The notes under the pieces were generated by a model. That model saw only the letters and a program-made list of their open reading frames with translations, was not told where the DNA came from and did no database searches. From NCBI RefSeq assembly GCF_016093295.1, contig NZ_JAEDAL010000002.1, positions 434,001-498,000 of the forward strand: DNA of 64,000 nucleotides. The letters are read 5' to 3'. Positions 44,380 to 52,961 of this stretch are shown here, in pieces (position 1 is the stretch's first letter; the number at the start of each line of letters is the position of its first letter). The position numbers were made by a program, and so were the translations under genes. The stretch comes from Inhella gelatinilytica (GTDB lineage Bacteria; Pseudomonadota; Gammaproteobacteria; Burkholderiales; Burkholderiaceae_C).

Positions 44380-45266
44380 GCCCGCAGTTCATCAGCTTTG
44401 GCGAGGCCCTGACAGACCTCGTCACCACCGGCGGCCAGGGCTTCCAAGCCCTGCCTGGAGGGGCGGGCTGGAATGTGGCCCGGGCCTGTGCGGCGCTCGG
44501 GCTGCGGTCGGCCTGGGCGGGTTGTTTGAGCCTTGATTCCTTCGGTGACGCGCTGTGGCAGGCCAGTGAACAGGCCGGGTTGGACACCCGCTTCATCCGC
44601 CGGGTTGAGGCCGCGCCCCTGCTGGCCGTGGTGGACCAACTCGACCCCCCGAATTACTTTTTTATTGGTGCCAGTGCCGCCGATCTGGCCTTCGACCCGA
44701 CCGCCTTGCCCGCCCTCACGGGCCTGCAGTGGGCGCAATTCGGCGGTATCAGCCTGGTGCGCGAGCCCCTGGGAACACGGCTTGAGGCGTGGGCCGACCA
44801 GCTGAAGCAGCAGGGCGTGCGGCTGGCTTTCGACCCCAACCACCGGGCGCTGATGGGCGCCCAGGACCTGCCGCGTCTGCTGCGCTTCATTGAGCGCGCT
44901 GACGTCATCAAGCTCAGTGACGAGGACCTGCGCGGCTACTTTCCCCACGACGACCCGTCCTTGGCCCTGCAGCGCCTGCGGGCGCGCAACCCGCAGGCGA
45001 CCTGGCTCTACACCCGGGGCGCCGACGGGGCCACGCTGCTGAGCCCCGCGGTTGAACTGCACGCCCCGGCGTGGCCAGTGCGTGTGGTGGATACCGTGGG
45101 CGCAGGCGATGCCAGCCTGGCGGGCTTGCTGCGGGCCTTGGTGGACGGCGAGCCGCCTGCGCGCCAGTTGGCGTTCGCCGTGGCCAATGCGGCCCTGGCG
45201 TGTGCGGGCGTGGGCGCCGTGGCCCCGTCGCGCGCGCAATTGGAGGCGGCGCTGTGTGGCCGTTGA
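44376..45266 (+). CDS. PfkB-family carbohydrate kinase (fructokinase-like)
   Basis: A 296-residue ribokinase-like kinase. GGAGWNVARACAALGLRSAW is the N-terminal substrate motif and DTVGAGDASLAGLLRAL contains the anion hole and catalytic Asp. The substrate could be fructose made by the AGE-family enzyme; ManNAc, GlcNAc or 2-keto sugars cannot be excluded. The start GTG 44376 overlaps the epimerase stop (GTGA). Confidence 0.87.
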   Translation: MSPQFISFGEALTDLVTTGGQGFQALPGGAGWNVARACAALGLRSAWAGCLSLDSFGDALWQASEQAGLDTRFIRRVEAAPLLAVVDQLDPPNYFFIGASAADLAFDPTALPALTGLQWAQFGGISLVREPLGTRLEAWADQLKQQGVRLAFDPNHRALMGAQDLPRLLRFIERADVIKLSDEDLRGYFPHDDPSLALQRLRARNPQATWLYTRGADGATLLSPAVELHAPAWPVRVVDTVGAGDASLAGLLRALVDGEPPARQLAFAVANAALACAGVGAVAPSRAQLEAALCGR

Positions 45267-46078
45267 CCGGGGGCGGTCGGGCTGCGCTGGAGCGGGGCCT
45301 CAAGCAGGTTGCGGTGCTGGTGGCGGTGCTGGGTCTGGCGGGTTGCGTTACTCCGCGAGTCGCACCCCCCGCAGGGTGGCAGGCCGGGCCACCGCTGGCG
45401 CCCGGCCTCAGCCAATGGCGGGCCGAGCCCGGGATGCTGGCCGTGAAAGTGGACTTGCGCCAACGGCGCCTTCGCTTGAGCGCCTACGCCGAGCGCGGGA
45501 GGGTGCTGGACGCCTTCGAGGGTGCGGGCACCGCGCTTGCGGCTGTCAATGTCAGCTTCTTTGATCGCCGCTTTCAGGCGCGCGGCCACACCGTCAGTCA
45601 GGGGCAGGCCTGGCCCGAGCCGCTGAGCCCTCAAACCAGTCCGCTGCTGGCCTGTCAGGGTGAGGGGGCGACTCAGCGCTGCACCCTGGACGTAGACCCG
45701 CCTTTTGAGTTCCCCAGCACCGCGCACACAGTGCTGGGGGGGACGCCCTGGCTGCTGCGGGATGGCCAACCCCGCACCGCGGCGGACGATGCGAAGTGCG
45801 CCGCCCTGTGCGCCGCTCCCCACCCGCGCACGGCCCTGGGCTTGAGCGCCGACGGCCAGACACTCGTCCTGTTGCTGGTCGAGGGCCGTCGCGCGGGCGT
45901 GCCCGGCCTCAGCCTGGCGGAAACGGCACGCCATTTGCGCGAATTGGGTGCTTGGCAGGGACTGAATCTGGATGGCGGGGGCTCCAGCAGCCTGTTGCTG
46001 CACGGTGTGTCGGTGATGCAACGCCCTGCCAACGAGCCCCAGTTGCGCCGTATCGCCAATGCACTGCTGATCGAATGA
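45254..46078 (+). CDS. Phosphodiester glycosidase-domain lipoprotein (NAGPA/DUF2233)
   Basis: A 274-residue lipoprotein with lipobox GLAGC (Cys about residue 31) followed by a NAGPA domain. The hallmark is GLNLDGGGSSSLLLHG near the C-terminus, with VNVSFFD at the front. NAGPA removes GlcNAc from GlcNAc-1-phosphodiesters. Bacterial members are thought to act on phosphodiester-linked glycans such as capsule or teichoic-type polymers. GTG 45254 has GGAGG 7 nt upstream and overlaps the kinase by 13 bp. TTG 45263 would give a 4-bp overlap but lacks a spaced ribosome binding site. Confidence 0.82.
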   Translation: MWPLTGGGRAALERGLKQVAVLVAVLGLAGCVTPRVAPPAGWQAGPPLAPGLSQWRAEPGMLAVKVDLRQRRLRLSAYAERGRVLDAFEGAGTALAAVNVSFFDRRFQARGHTVSQGQAWPEPLSPQTSPLLACQGEGATQRCTLDVDPPFEFPSTAHTVLGGTPWLLRDGQPRTAADDAKCAALCAAPHPRTALGLSADGQTLVLLLVEGRRAGVPGLSLAETARHLRELGAWQGLNLDGGGSSSLLLHGVSVMQRPANEPQLRRIANALLIE

Positions 46079-47385
46079 GCCCCGCAGCCCCGTTTCACCC
46101 GCCCCGTGATTCGGCGCTGGATGCCCTGCGCGGTCTGGCGGTGTTCGGCATGGTACTCAGCGGCAGCGTGGGCTTTGGAGCCCAGGCGGGCTTGCCCGCC
46201 TGGATGTACCACGTCCAGGTGCCGCCGCCCTTGCACAAGTTCGACGGCTCGATTCCCGGTATTTCCTGGGTCGATTTGGTCTTTCCCATGTTCTTGTTTG
46301 CGCTCGGCGCGGCGCTGCCGTTGGCGCTGCGCGGGCAAACCGGGGTGGCAGTCGCTTGGACGGCCGTGCGTCGGGGCGCCCTGCTGCTCTTTTTGGCGCT
46401 GGTGACTCACCAGTTCAAAAACCAGGGCCTGCTCTCGCTGGCGGCTTTCGGGCTGCTTGGGTTGATGCTGGTGCGCCGGGTGCCATATTGGGGTCGTGTG
46501 CTGGCCGGGGTGGCCGTCTTGGGCCTGTGGAGCCACCTCGGCATCACGACGAAAAACGACATCATCCTTGCGGTGCTGGCCGTCATGGCCTGCGTGGGCA
46601 CGTTGATCTGGGGCGTGACCCGGGTTGGCAGTGGCCGTGAGCCTTGGCGCTGGGCCTTGCTGGTGGCGGTGGTCGCTGTCATGCTGGCTCCGCCCACGGC
46701 CTGGACGCGCGGACTGCAGGCGACCCCGGCCCCCTGGGCCTACCAGTTCGTGTTTTTGAAGTACCTGCTGATCGTGGTGCCCGGTATGGCCGTGGGCGAG
46801 GGCTTGCTGCGTGTGGGGCGGGACGCGTGCGGGTGCAGCGCTGCGGCGGGCGTCGACCGGCTGCTACCGAGCATTGCGCTGACGTTGGTGTGCAGCAACT
46901 TGACACTCCTCTACCTGCGTGAGAGCGGGTGGAACTTTGCACTCAGCGCGGCCCTGCTGGCCTGGGGGGCCGTGCGGGTACGGCGCGAGGAAGGGTTTGT
47001 GTCCCAAGCCTGGTCGCTCGCCGCGGGCCTGCTGATGCTGGGTTTGTTGCTAGAGCCGCTGCAGGGCGGCATCCGCAAAGATCCATCGACCTTTAGCTAT
47101 CTGGTGGTGACGGCAGCGCTGAGCCTGCTGCTGCTGCTCGCGCTCCAGGGTGTGCGCGGGCCGCTGCGGGAGGGGCTGGCCGGTCTGGGTCGAAACCCCT
47201 TGCTCGCCTACGTTGTGGGCAGCCTGTGTCTGTTGCCGCTGTTGCACCTCGGTGGTCTGCATGCGGCCTGGACGGGCCTGGCGGCGGGCCCCGCCCTCTC
47301 GCTGCTCAAGGGGTTGTTGTTCACGGTTGCCGGGGTGCTGCTGACTCTGGGCGCAAACCGCCTGGGCTGGGTCTGGCGCGCCTAA
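46075..47385 (+). CDS. NagX/HGSNAT-like membrane protein (DUF5009, COG4299)
   Basis: A 436-residue polytopic inner-membrane protein with about 10-12 hydrophobic segments. SALDALRGLAVFGMVLSGSV and GISWVDLVFPMFLFALGAAL are the family signatures. NagX genes occur in GlcNAc/chitin loci of Xanthomonas and Shewanella and have been proposed to move or transacetylate amino sugars at the inner membrane. HGSNAT, the human relative, acetylates terminal glucosamine. ATG 46075 overlaps the NAGPA stop by 4 bp. It is the last gene of the GntR operon and converges on dppF with 9 bp between stops. A paralog lies at 54478-55611. Confidence 0.82.
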   Translation: MSPAAPFHPPRDSALDALRGLAVFGMVLSGSVGFGAQAGLPAWMYHVQVPPPLHKFDGSIPGISWVDLVFPMFLFALGAALPLALRGQTGVAVAWTAVRRGALLLFLALVTHQFKNQGLLSLAAFGLLGLMLVRRVPYWGRVLAGVAVLGLWSHLGITTKNDIILAVLAVMACVGTLIWGVTRVGSGREPWRWALLVAVVAVMLAPPTAWTRGLQATPAPWAYQFVFLKYLLIVVPGMAVGEGLLRVGRDACGCSAAAGVDRLLPSIALTLVCSNLTLLYLRESGWNFALSAALLAWGAVRVRREEGFVSQAWSLAAGLLMLGLLLEPLQGGIRKDPSTFSYLVVTAALSLLLLLALQGVRGPLREGLAGLGRNPLLAYVVGSLCLLPLLHLGGLHAAWTGLAAGPALSLLKGLLFTVAGVLLTLGANRLGWVWRA

Positions 47386-47394
47386 GCGGCGCAG

Positions 47395-48357
47395 TCAGAC
47401 GACGTGGCAGGCCACCTGCCGCCCGGCCACCTCGCGCAGCGCGGGCTGCTCGGCGGCGCAGCGGGGTTGCGCTTGCGGGCAGCGCGGGTGGAAGGGGCAG
47501 CCGCTGGGCGGGTTCAAGGGGCTGGGCAATTCGCCCTGCAGGTGAATGCGCGCGCTGCGTTCGCGCGGGCTGAGCGAGGGGGTGGCGCTCATCAAGGCCT
47601 GGGTGTACGGGTGCAGCGGCTGGGCGAACACTGTCTTCTTGGGGCCCAGCTCGACGGTGCGCCCCAGGTACATCACCATCACGTCATCGGCCACATGCTC
47701 CACCACGCTCAGGTTGTGGGAGATGAAGACGTAGGCAGTGCCGGTTTGCTCCTGCAAGTCCATAAAGAGGTTCAGGATCTGCGCCTGAATGGAGACATCC
47801 AGGGCGGAGACGGGCTCGTCTGCCACCACCAGAGCGGGCTTGAGCATCATGGCGCGGGCGATGGCCACCCGCTGGCGCTGACCGCCGCTGAACATGTGTG
47901 GGTAGCGCGCGGCGTGCTCAGGGCGCAGGCCGACCTGGGTGAGCGCGGCCGCCACCCGCTCCTGGCGCTCGGCCTGGGTGAGCTGGGTGTGCAGCAGCAG
48001 CGGTTCAGCCAACGTGCGCCCAATGCTATGGCGGGGGTTCAGGCTCGCGTAGGGGTTTTGGAACACCATCTGCACACGGGGACGCAGGGCGTGACGGCGT
48101 GCCGGTGCCAGCGTGCTCAGGTCGTTTCCCTCAAAGCGCAGCGTGCCTCCGCTGGGGGTTTCGATGAGCGTGAGTTGGCGCGCCAAGGTGCTTTTCCCGC
48201 AGCCGGACTCGCCCACCACGGCCAGGGTGCGGCTTGGGGCGAGCTGAAAGCTGACGCTGGCCAATGCCTGCACGGTTTGGCGGCGTCCGAACCACCCCTG
48301 GCGCACGGTGTAGTGGCGCGCCAGCTGCTCGGCTTGAAGAAGGGGGGTGTCTATCAC
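47395..48357 (-). CDS. dppF: Peptide ABC transporter ATPase DppF/OppF type
   Basis: A 320-residue ATPase. Walker [10 protein letters not shown], signature [16 protein letters not shown], Walker [16 protein letters not shown]-loop [11 protein letters not shown]. The C-terminal oligopeptide-transporter cysteine motif is [16 protein letters not shown]. Last gene of the salvage operon, with a 4-bp overlap on dppD. It partners DppD below the DppBC channel. Confidence 0.93.
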   Translation of the reverse strand: MIDTPLLQAEQLARHYTVRQGWFGRRQTVQALASVSFQLAPSRTLAVVGESGCGKSTLARQLTLIETPSGGTLRFEGNDLSTLAPARRHALRPRVQMVFQNPYASLNPRHSIGRTLAEPLLLHTQLTQAERQERVAAALTQVGLRPEHAARYPHMFSGGQRQRVAIARAMMLKPALVVADEPVSALDVSIQAQILNLFMDLQEQTGTAYVFISHNLSVVEHVADDVMVMYLGRTVELGPKKTVFAQPLHPYTQALMSATPSLSPRERSARIHLQGELPSPLNPPSGCPFHPRCPQAQPRCAAEQPALREVAGRQVACHVV

Positions 48358-49313
48358 GTGGGGTGGGCGTTCGTGGGTTCAGGGAAAAAACAGCGCACTT
48401 GATGGACCAGCGGGGGGCGCTCGGTCCCGCACCTGGCTTGGGCTCGGGGGCAGCGGGGCGCCAACAGGCAACCCAAGGGGCGGTCGGTCACGCCGGGCAC
48501 GATGCCAGGCAACGCCGAGAGGCGGCGGGCGCCGCGGTTGTGCTCGGGCAGGGCGGCAAGCAAGGCCTGGGTGTATGGGTGGCGGGGGTGCTCGAACAAG
48601 TCGGGCACGGCGCCGGATTCGATCAATTGACCGGCGTACATCACCGCCACCCGTTGCGCCAACTCGGCCACCACCGCCAAGTCGTGAGTGATCAAGATCA
48701 AGGCCATGCCGTGCTCGCGCTGTAGGCGTTGGAGCAGGTCCAGGATCTGGGCTTGGATCGTCACATCCAGCGCCGTGGTGGGCTCGTCCGCGATCAACAA
48801 CTTCGGATGGCAGGCAATGGCCATGGCGATCATGACGCGTTGGTTCATGCCGCCGCTCAGCTCATGGGGGTAGGCCTTCAGCCGGTTCACCGCATCTGGG
48901 ATCTCCACCTGTTGCAGCAACTCAAGCGCCCGGTGGCGCGCTTGGGCGCCGCGCAGCCCGAGGTGGTGACGCAGCACCTCTTCGATCTGAAAGCCCACGG
49001 TATAGCTGGGGTTCAAGGCGGTGAGGGCGTCTTGGAACACCATGGCCACGTCCCGGCCCACGACGCGGCGGCGCTCTGCCGGCGGCAAGGCCAAGAGGTC
49101 GCGTCCGCCAAAGCGCAGGGTTTCGGCCCGGACCTCGCCGGGAGCGGCGATCAGGCCCATCAAGGCCATCATGCTGACGGACTTGCCCGAACCGGACTCG
49201 CCCACCAGGCCGAGGACCTCGCCGGGCTGCACATGTAGGCTCAACTCGTCGACGGCTTGGAAGGCTCCGAAGCGAACCGAGAGTCGATGGAGGTCCAGCA
49301 GCGGCGCGGTCAT
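48354..49313 (-). CDS. dppD: Peptide ABC transporter ATPase DppD/OppD type
   Basis: A 319-residue ATPase. Walker [19 protein letters not shown], signature [17 protein letters not shown], Walker [17 protein letters not shown]. The C-terminal Cys motif [16 protein letters not shown] is present. ATG 49313 overlaps the dppC stop by 4 bp; the frame is open much further upstream inside dppC, without meaning. Confidence 0.93.
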   Translation of the reverse strand: MTAPLLDLHRLSVRFGAFQAVDELSLHVQPGEVLGLVGESGSGKSVSMMALMGLIAAPGEVRAETLRFGGRDLLALPPAERRRVVGRDVAMVFQDALTALNPSYTVGFQIEEVLRHHLGLRGAQARHRALELLQQVEIPDAVNRLKAYPHELSGGMNQRVMIAMAIACHPKLLIADEPTTALDVTIQAQILDLLQRLQREHGMALILITHDLAVVAELAQRVAVMYAGQLIESGAVPDLFEHPRHPYTQALLAALPEHNRGARRLSALPGIVPGVTDRPLGCLLAPRCPRAQARCGTERPPLVHQVRCFFPEPTNAHPT

Positions 49314-50176
49314 TGCAGTTTCTTCAGCTTGGGGTCCAGGGCGTCGCGCAGGCCGTCGCCCATCAGGTTCACGGCCAGCACGGCCACCAGAATCGTCAAA
49401 CCCGGCAGGGTGACCACCCAGCCCGCGCGCTGGATGTAGTCGCGCGCGCTGGACAGCATGCTGCCCCATTCGGGCGTGGGCGCCTGCACCCCGAGGCCCA
49501 GGAAGCCCAAGCCCGCTGCCGCCAGCAAGGCCGTAGAAAAGCCCAGTGAGGCGTTGACGATCAGGGGCGCCATGCAGTTGGGCAGGACATGGATGAGCAT
49601 TTGCCGCCCGGTTCCCGCCCCGGTGACCTGCGCCGCAACGACATAGTCTTTGGCCAATTCGCTCAGCGCTGCGGCACGGGTGAGGCGCACGTAGCTGGGA
49701 AGGGCGCCGATCGCGATGGCCAGGGCCGTATTGACCAATCCCGGGCCAAGGATGGTGATCACGCAGATGGCCAGCAAGAGACCGGGCAGCGCGAGCAGGA
49801 TGTCCATGGCCCGCATGATCAATGGGCCGAGGCTTCGACCGTAAAACGCGGCCAGCAGGCCGAGCAAGACGCCCGGAACCACCGACAGCACCACGGCCGC
49901 AAGGGCCAGACCCAGCGACAGGCGCCCGCCGTACAGCAGGCGCGACAGCAGGTCGCGCCCCAACTCGTCCGTGCCGAGCCAAAACTGCGAGCTTCCACCT
50001 TCGCTCCACGCGGGCGGCGTGAGCAGGTGCGCGCGGTATTGCTCAATGGGGCTGTGCGGGGCCAACCACGGGGCCAGCACGGCGGCCCCGGCCAGCAGGG
50101 TGAAAACGATCAAGGCAACCAGGGCCCCACGGTTGGCCGAGAAGCCCCCCCAAAACTCACGCAAGGGGCTTTTCAT
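49310..50176 (-). CDS. dppC: Peptide ABC transporter permease DppC type
   Basis: A 288-residue permease with the OppC N-terminal segment ([20 protein letters not shown]), the periplasmic motif [20 protein letters not shown] and the EAA-type loop [20 protein letters not shown]. It has six membrane spans. ATG 50176 overlaps the dppB stop by 4 bp. Confidence 0.93.
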   Translation of the reverse strand: MKSPLREFWGGFSANRGALVALIVFTLLAGAAVLAPWLAPHSPIEQYRAHLLTPPAWSEGGSSQFWLGTDELGRDLLSRLLYGGRLSLGLALAAVVLSVVPGVLLGLLAAFYGRSLGPLIMRAMDILLALPGLLLAICVITILGPGLVNTALAIAIGALPSYVRLTRAAALSELAKDYVVAAQVTGAGTGRQMLIHVLPNCMAPLIVNASLGFSTALLAAAGLGFLGLGVQAPTPEWGSMLSSARDYIQRAGWVVTLPGLTILVAVLAVNLMGDGLRDALDPKLKKLQ

Positions 50177-51180
50177 GCGGGGCCTCTCAGTCGGGGATTG
50201 ACCCAGGTGTTGAGCACATCCACCAGCAAGTTGACGGCGATGAAAGTGAGCGCCGTGACCAAGATCCCCGCCTGAACGACGGGATAGTCCCGGCGCGCGA
50301 TGGCATCGATGAGCCACTTGCCGATGCCGGGCCAGGAAAAGATGGTTTCCGTCAGCACCGCACCCGCCAACAGGCTGCCCGTTTGCAGGCCGACCACCGT
50401 GAGGACGGGAATCAGGGCGTTGCGCAGGCCATGGACCCAGAGCACCCGCTGAGGGCTCAGGCCTTTTGCGCGCGCGGTGCGGATGTAGTCTTCGCGCAGC
50501 ACTTCGAGCAGGCTGGAGCGCGTCATGCGCGCCACCACGGCCAGGCTGGAGGTGCCCAGAACCACGGCCGGCAAGAGCAGATGGAGCAGCGCACTGCGGA
50601 AGGCCCCCGCCTCGCCGCTGAGCAGGCTGTCGATGAGCATGAAGCCGGTGAGCCGCTCGACCTCGTACTCCACCGCGATGCGCCCCGACACCGGCGTCCA
50701 CCCGAGGTCGACCGAAAAGAACATGATGAGGATGAGCCCCCACCAGAATACGGGCATGGAGTAGCCGGCGGTGGCCAGGCCCATGACCCCTTGATCCAGC
50801 CAAGAGCCCCGCTTGAGGGCCGCCGCCATACCCAGCACCAGGCCCAGGCCGACGGCCAGCACCAGTGCAAAGGCGGCCAGCTCCAGCGTGGCCGGAAAGA
50901 GCACGGCAAATTCTTGCGACACCGGCGAGCGGCTGACCATGCTGGTGCCCAGGTCACCCTGAAGCACCTGCCCCAGGTAATTCAGGTACTGCTGCCACAG
51001 CGGCTGGTCCAGGCCGAGTTGCTTCATCAGCGCGGCATGGGTGGCCGGGTCCAAGCGCCGTTCGCCCATCATGACTTCGATGGGGTCGCCCGGGATCAAT
51101 CGGATCAGCCCGAAGGCCACCAGCGTGATGCCCAGCACTGTGGGCAGCAAGAGCGCCAGTTTTTGCAGGAACCACCGCAT
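50173..51180 (-). CDS. dppB: Peptide ABC transporter permease DppB type
   Basis: A 335-residue permease. The N-terminal MRWFLQKLALLLPTVLGITL, IPGDPIEVMMG and EAA-type loop VLREDYIRTARAKGLSPQRV are typical of DppB/OppB. It starts 9 bp after the amiD stop. No binding protein is encoded in this operon; the candidate is the orphan at 10202-11770. Confidence 0.93.
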   Translation of the reverse strand: MRWFLQKLALLLPTVLGITLVAFGLIRLIPGDPIEVMMGERRLDPATHAALMKQLGLDQPLWQQYLNYLGQVLQGDLGTSMVSRSPVSQEFAVLFPATLELAAFALVLAVGLGLVLGMAAALKRGSWLDQGVMGLATAGYSMPVFWWGLILIMFFSVDLGWTPVSGRIAVEYEVERLTGFMLIDSLLSGEAGAFRSALLHLLLPAVVLGTSSLAVVARMTRSSLLEVLREDYIRTARAKGLSPQRVLWVHGLRNALIPVLTVVGLQTGSLLAGAVLTETIFSWPGIGKWLIDAIARRDYPVVQAGILVTALTFIAVNLLVDVLNTWVNPRLRGPA

Positions 51181-51189
51181 GGCCGTGCC

Positions 51190-52029
51190 TTAGAAACGAC
51201 TGGTGTAGGGCGCACGCTCGGGCGGTCGGGCGAACTTCAGGCCGTCGGGCCGGGTGCAGGCATCCAGTAGGGCGGCCGTCTCGGCGTCGGCCACCCCGTC
51301 ATGTCGGGCGGGGCGGTAGCGCATTTGAAAGGCAATCAGTTGATCCCGGGTGTAGGCGTCGTCTTCGCCACTGCGGCTGGCCGCGAACCCATGCTCGGCC
51401 AGCTTGTTTTGAAACCAAGCGATATCGGGCAGTTGCTGCTCGTAGCGCAGCTTGAGTTGCGCCACCAGGGCCTCATCGGGCCAGGGAATGAGGCCCGCTT
51501 GGGCCAACTGGCGCCAGGGGAACAAGGGGCCGGGGTCTTGTTTGCTGCGCGGCTGGATCTCCCCGTGGCCCACCACGCGATCGGGGCGAATCTTGTGGCG
51601 GTCCATGATGTCGCGGGACAACGCAATCACGGCGTCAATCTGTTCCTGTGGAAACGGGGCAAAGTCCCAGGTTCCATCGGGATTCTTGCGGCCGCCGCGG
51701 TTAACGATTTCGATGCCGATGGAACTGGCATTGAGCTGGCTGTGACCCTTCCAGTAGCTGGGCCCGGCGTGCCAAGCGCGCTGGCTTTCGTCCACCAGGC
51801 GGTAAATACGCGGCGGGGATTCGCTCACCAGGTAATGACTGGAAACGGGCGCACGGCTCGGTTCGGTCAAGGTCTTCAAGGAACTGTTGAAGTCGCCCAC
51901 GGTGTAGTGCATCACGAGGAACAGCACCCGGCTGTCCTGGTTCTTTGAGGTGTGCGTGGTGTCAATGTGCAGGCCGGCGCAACCGGTCAACGTGAGGCCC
52001 GCGAGGGCGCAGAGCAAGAATCGTTTCAT
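51190..52029 (-). CDS. amiD: AmiD-type N-acetylmuramoyl-L-alanine amidase lipoprotein
   Basis: A 279-residue zinc amidase that cuts the MurNAc-L-Ala bond, releasing peptide from muropeptides. The signal peptide has lipobox LTGC (Cys17). The amidase_2 domain shows zinc ligands His41 (FLVMHYTVGDF) and the His/Asp pair in VVGHGEIQPRSKQDPG, plus the specificity region RAWHAGPSYWKG and SSIGIEIVN. A C-terminal peptidoglycan-binding-like helical domain (residues about 205-260) matches E. coli AmiD, which is 276 residues. A lipid anchor places it in the outer membrane facing the periplasm. ATG overlaps the kinase stop by 4 bp. Confidence 0.92.
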   Translation of the reverse strand: MKRFLLCALAGLTLTGCAGLHIDTTHTSKNQDSRVLFLVMHYTVGDFNSSLKTLTEPSRAPVSSHYLVSESPPRIYRLVDESQRAWHAGPSYWKGHSQLNASSIGIEIVNRGGRKNPDGTWDFAPFPQEQIDAVIALSRDIMDRHKIRPDRVVGHGEIQPRSKQDPGPLFPWRQLAQAGLIPWPDEALVAQLKLRYEQQLPDIAWFQNKLAEHGFAASRSGEDDAYTRDQLIAFQMRYRPARHDGVADAETAALLDACTRPDGLKFARPPERAPYTSRF

Positions 52030-52961
52030 CGGAATCGCAGCAGGGTGTGGGCCAACTGGGCGGCCGTGGTGTGGGCTTGCAGTTGCCCACTGCGCAGGGG
52101 CAAGGTGGGGGGCAAGGCTTCTTGCAAACCGTCCAGCACCAGGGGGTGCAACAGCAGGGCACGCCCGGCCGCCAAGACGGGTTTGGGACCGAAGCGGTGG
52201 CTGAGCGCCAGCGCCAGCCGGGCCAACTGGCCGCCCGCTTGACGCAACAGCGCTCGGGCTTGGGGGTCTTCGGGGGCGGCGGCGGCGACGGCCAGGGCCA
52301 AGCGCCCCACGGCGCCGCGATCACCTGCGTACATGAACTGTCGGGAGCGGGCCCAATCGGAGCCGCCCAGATGGTCAAAGACATGGCGCGCAAGGGGAGA
52401 GTTCATCCAACTCCCTGGGGCTTCATCTTCGCGCCGCCAAATCGCGGCCAAGGCTTCGCGGGCAATCCAGAACCCACCCCCCTCGTCGCCCAGTAAATAG
52501 CCCCGGCCGCCCGCGCGGTGGAGGACCCCGGGGGCGTCCAGGTGCACGGCAATCGCGCCGGTGCCCGCATAGACCAGATAGCCCTCGGCTGGTGCAAAGG
52601 CCGCTCGGTACGCAATGTCCATGTCGCTGTGGCAGGCCACGCGGCCGATGGGCAGGGCCAGCGCCTCGGCGAGGGCTTGGTTCAAGGCTTGGGCCGCCGG
52701 CCCTTCGGGCTCCGCCACGCCCGTGATGCCGCCATACACCGCCGCTGCCTGCCCATGGATGGCCAAGGCCTGCGAGAGTTCTCGCAAAGCCAACTGAAGT
52801 TGGGCGCGCTTGCTGGGGTCGGCCAACATCAGGCCACTGAGGGGCGCCACCTCGCCTTCGGCACACAAACGGCCCTGAGGGTCGACCGCCGCCCAGCGGG
52901 TGTGAGTACCGCCGGCATCCAATCCAATGGCCAGCGGGCGCGGCGCGGCGGCGGTGCTCAC
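52026..52961 (-). CDS. BadF/BadG-type amino-sugar kinase (MurK/NagK-like)
   Basis: A 311-residue ASKHA-fold kinase of the BadF/BadG/N-acetylglucosamine-kinase family. Phosphate-1 motif GLDAGGTHTRWAAVD, then TGVAEPEG, then the second phosphate motif VYAGTGAIAVHLD and LLGDEGGGFWIAREAL. Clostridium MurK of this family phosphorylates MurNAc and GlcNAc. With murQ four genes upstream, MurNAc 6-kinase activity is the best inference, and GlcNAc kinase is the alternative. The start GTG 52961 overlaps the GHL10 stop (GTGA); GTG 52973 is possible. Confidence 0.85.
   Translation of the reverse strand: MSTAAAPRPLAIGLDAGGTHTRWAAVDPQGRLCAEGEVAPLSGLMLADPSKRAQLQLALRELSQALAIHGQAAAVYGGITGVAEPEGPAAQALNQALAEALALPIGRVACHSDMDIAYRAAFAPAEGYLVYAGTGAIAVHLDAPGVLHRAGGRGYLLGDEGGGFWIAREALAAIWRREDEAPGSWMNSPLARHVFDHLGGSDWARSRQFMYAGDRGAVGRLALAVAAAAPEDPQARALLRQAGGQLARLALALSHRFGPKPVLAAGRALLLHPLVLDGLQEALPPTLPLRSGQLQAHTTAAQLAHTLLRFR

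Noticed and set aside
42467-45266. A sialic-acid catabolic (nan) operon
   Set aside because: NanE is present but no NanA lyase, sialidase or sialic-acid transporter is recognisable, so sialic acid is not supported as the substrate.
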